Part shown: positions 30,957-31,989 of the stretch, piece after piece | How the letters are laid out: every line of letters starts with the position of its first letter | Numbering within the stretch: the first letter of the stretch is position 1 | Source of the DNA: UBA11164 sp002420085 | GTDB taxonomy: Bacteria > Pseudomonadota > Gammaproteobacteria > Xanthomonadales > Xanthomonadaceae | Direction of reading: 5' to 3' | Assembly (NCBI GenBank): GCA_031976395.1 | Contig: DALYLJ010000016.1 | Span: 1 to 31,989 of the forward strand | Length of the DNA: 31,989 bases | Translations under genes and position numbers: made by a program | The notes under the pieces: model-generated | The model's database searches: none | What the model was told of the DNA's origin: nothing | The model's input: only the letters and a program-made list of their open reading frames with translations

Positions 30957-31989
30957 TCGACCTCCTCAGCCGGGGAGAGGACAGCCGCCATCAGTTCAAG
31001 ACCGACATCACCAATGCCGACGCACTGGCGGCCGAGATCGTGGCCTTCAGCAACACCGCCGGTGGACGCATCTTCCTCGGCGTGAACGATGATGGCTCAG
31101 TGCGCGGCCTGTCCGGCACCGATGTGGCTCGGCTCAACCAACTGGTCGCCAACGCGGCCTCGCAGAATGTCCGACCCGCTGTCAACCCACTGACCGAAAA
31201 CGTGCCGCACCCGGCTGGCATCGTATTGGTCATCACCATCCCCGTCGGCATCAGCAAGCCTTACATGGACAAGAATGGTGTGATCTGGGTGAAGAACGGC
31301 TCCGACAAGCGTCGCGCCACCTCGCGCGAGGAAATCCAGCGCCTGTTCCAGCAGGCCGGTCTGGTTCACGCCGACGAGACACCCGTGGCGGGCTTGGGCG
31401 CGGGCGATGTGGACCTGCCCTACCTTGATGCCTTCTTCCAGCAGCACTTCGGTGAATCGCTCGCCGATCACGCCCTGCCGCTGCCCCAGATACTGACCAA
31501 CATGAACCTGATGAGCCAAGGTCAGCTCAATGTGGCCGGCAGCCTGCTGTTCGCCAAAGCGCCGCACTACACGCTGCCTGCTTTCATCGTCAAAGCGGTG
31601 GCCTTTGTCGGCAACGAGATCGAAGACCAGCACTACATCGACAGCCGCGACATCACCGGCAAGCTGGCTGATGTGTTCCAACAGACGCTTGGCTTCATCA
31701 TCGCCAACACCCGCGCCACACAGGGCGAGCAGGGCTTCAACTCTCTGGGCCAGCCCGAGATTCCACGCATCGTCTGGGAAGAACTGGTCGCCAATGCCCT
31801 GATCCACCGTGACTACTTCATCAGTGCCCCGGTGCGTGTACTGGTCTTTGCCAACCGGGTCGAGATCATCAGCCCAGGTCACCTGCCCAACAACCTCACC
31901 ATCGAAAACATCAAGGCCGGCAACTCCAACATGCGCAACCCGGTCCTGGCCTCGTTTGCCGCCAAGTTGCTGCCATATCGTGGTCTGGG
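30938..31989 (+). CDS. Schlafen-AlbA_2/HATPase-domain protein, 3' end cut by window
   Basis: 350 codons are visible and the frame is open to the window edge. The start ATG at 30938 lies 19 bases inside the end of the TrlF-like gene and has a strong GGAGGGAGG 10 bases upstream, so the two are co-translated. Residues 1 to about 140 are an AlbA_2 (Schlafen AAA_4) domain: GEDSRHQFK, EIVAFSNTAGGRIFLGVNDD (33-52) and IWVKNGSDKRRATSREEIQ. Further on, VWEELVANALIHRDY and VEIISPGHLPNNLT match the C-terminal HATPase_c_4 module found in the same proteins. They are annotated as transcriptional regulators or ATP-binding proteins, and Schlafen-like domains can also be nucleases. Which applies here is not known. 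Confidence 0.88.
   Translation, partial: METTELIDLLSRGEDSRHQFKTDITNADALAAEIVAFSNTAGGRIFLGVNDDGSVRGLSGTDVARLNQLVANAASQNVRPAVNPLTENVPHPAGIVLVITIPVGISKPYMDKNGVIWVKNGSDKRRATSREEIQRLFQQAGLVHADETPVAGLGAGDVDLPYLDAFFQQHFGESLADHALPLPQILTNMNLMSQGQLNVAGSLLFAKAPHYTLPAFIVKAVAFVGNEIEDQHYIDSRDITGKLADVFQQTLGFIIANTRATQGEQGFNSLGQPEIPRIVWEELVANALIHRDYFISAPVRVLVFANRVEIISPGHLPNNLTIENIKAGNSNMRNPVLASFAAKLLPYRGL

Overview
The window looks like high-GC chromosomal DNA from a gammaproteobacterium, probably Lysobacterales/Xanthomonadales or a close relative. The evidence is a DUF2782 gene divergent from polA, C-rich-loop small-RNA candidates directly after polA (the position of Spot 42, ErsA and, as I recall, Xanthomonas sX13), an XanB2/FkbO-type chorismatase, and gammaproteobacterial-type UvrD, HrpB, HemF, HflK/HflC and TatD. 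There are two runs of N: 15 bases inside uvrD (8721-8735, frame kept) and a nominal 100-base scaffold gap (17092-17191).

Layout. 1-1955 is lower in GC (about 50% where I counted) and holds a possible scrap of an IS1595-like transposase and a secreted spherulin-4-like protein, so it looks acquired. 1956-5838 holds a LacI-type regulator and an SDR oxidoreductase on the minus strand, divergent from a second SDR and a saccharopine-dehydrogenase-like protein. 5877-9610 holds an exported HExxH metalloprotease divergent from uvrD. 9702-12780 is a TRAP transporter whose binding-protein gene converges on its two membrane genes. 12814-16082 is DUF2782 divergent from polA.

16083-17215 has no protein gene I can support, but is the most interesting stretch. 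It contains three tandem RNA-like modules. Each is a 5' hairpin, two hairpins with C-rich loops, and a terminator-like hairpin whose loop is also C-rich. Copies 2 and 3 are each preceded by GAACTT, 16 bases, then a TC..A element, which resembles a sigma-E (RpoE/AlgU) promoter. Their upstream palindromes differ. An imperfect 18-bp repeat flanks the gap that follows.

17216-28114 is housekeeping: hemF divergent from the chorismatase, hflK-hflC, a bacterial PH-domain protein, a methyltransferase, hrpB divergent from tatD, and an exported gamma-glutamyltransferase. From 28284 to the end GC falls again. A PHP-plus-SMC-like ATPase (TrlF-like) overlaps a Schlafen-AlbA_2/HATPase protein that runs off the window. 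This two-gene cassette looks like accessory DNA and is a candidate defence module.

All functions are read from sequence motifs and neighbourhood. No database search, folding or alignment program was run.
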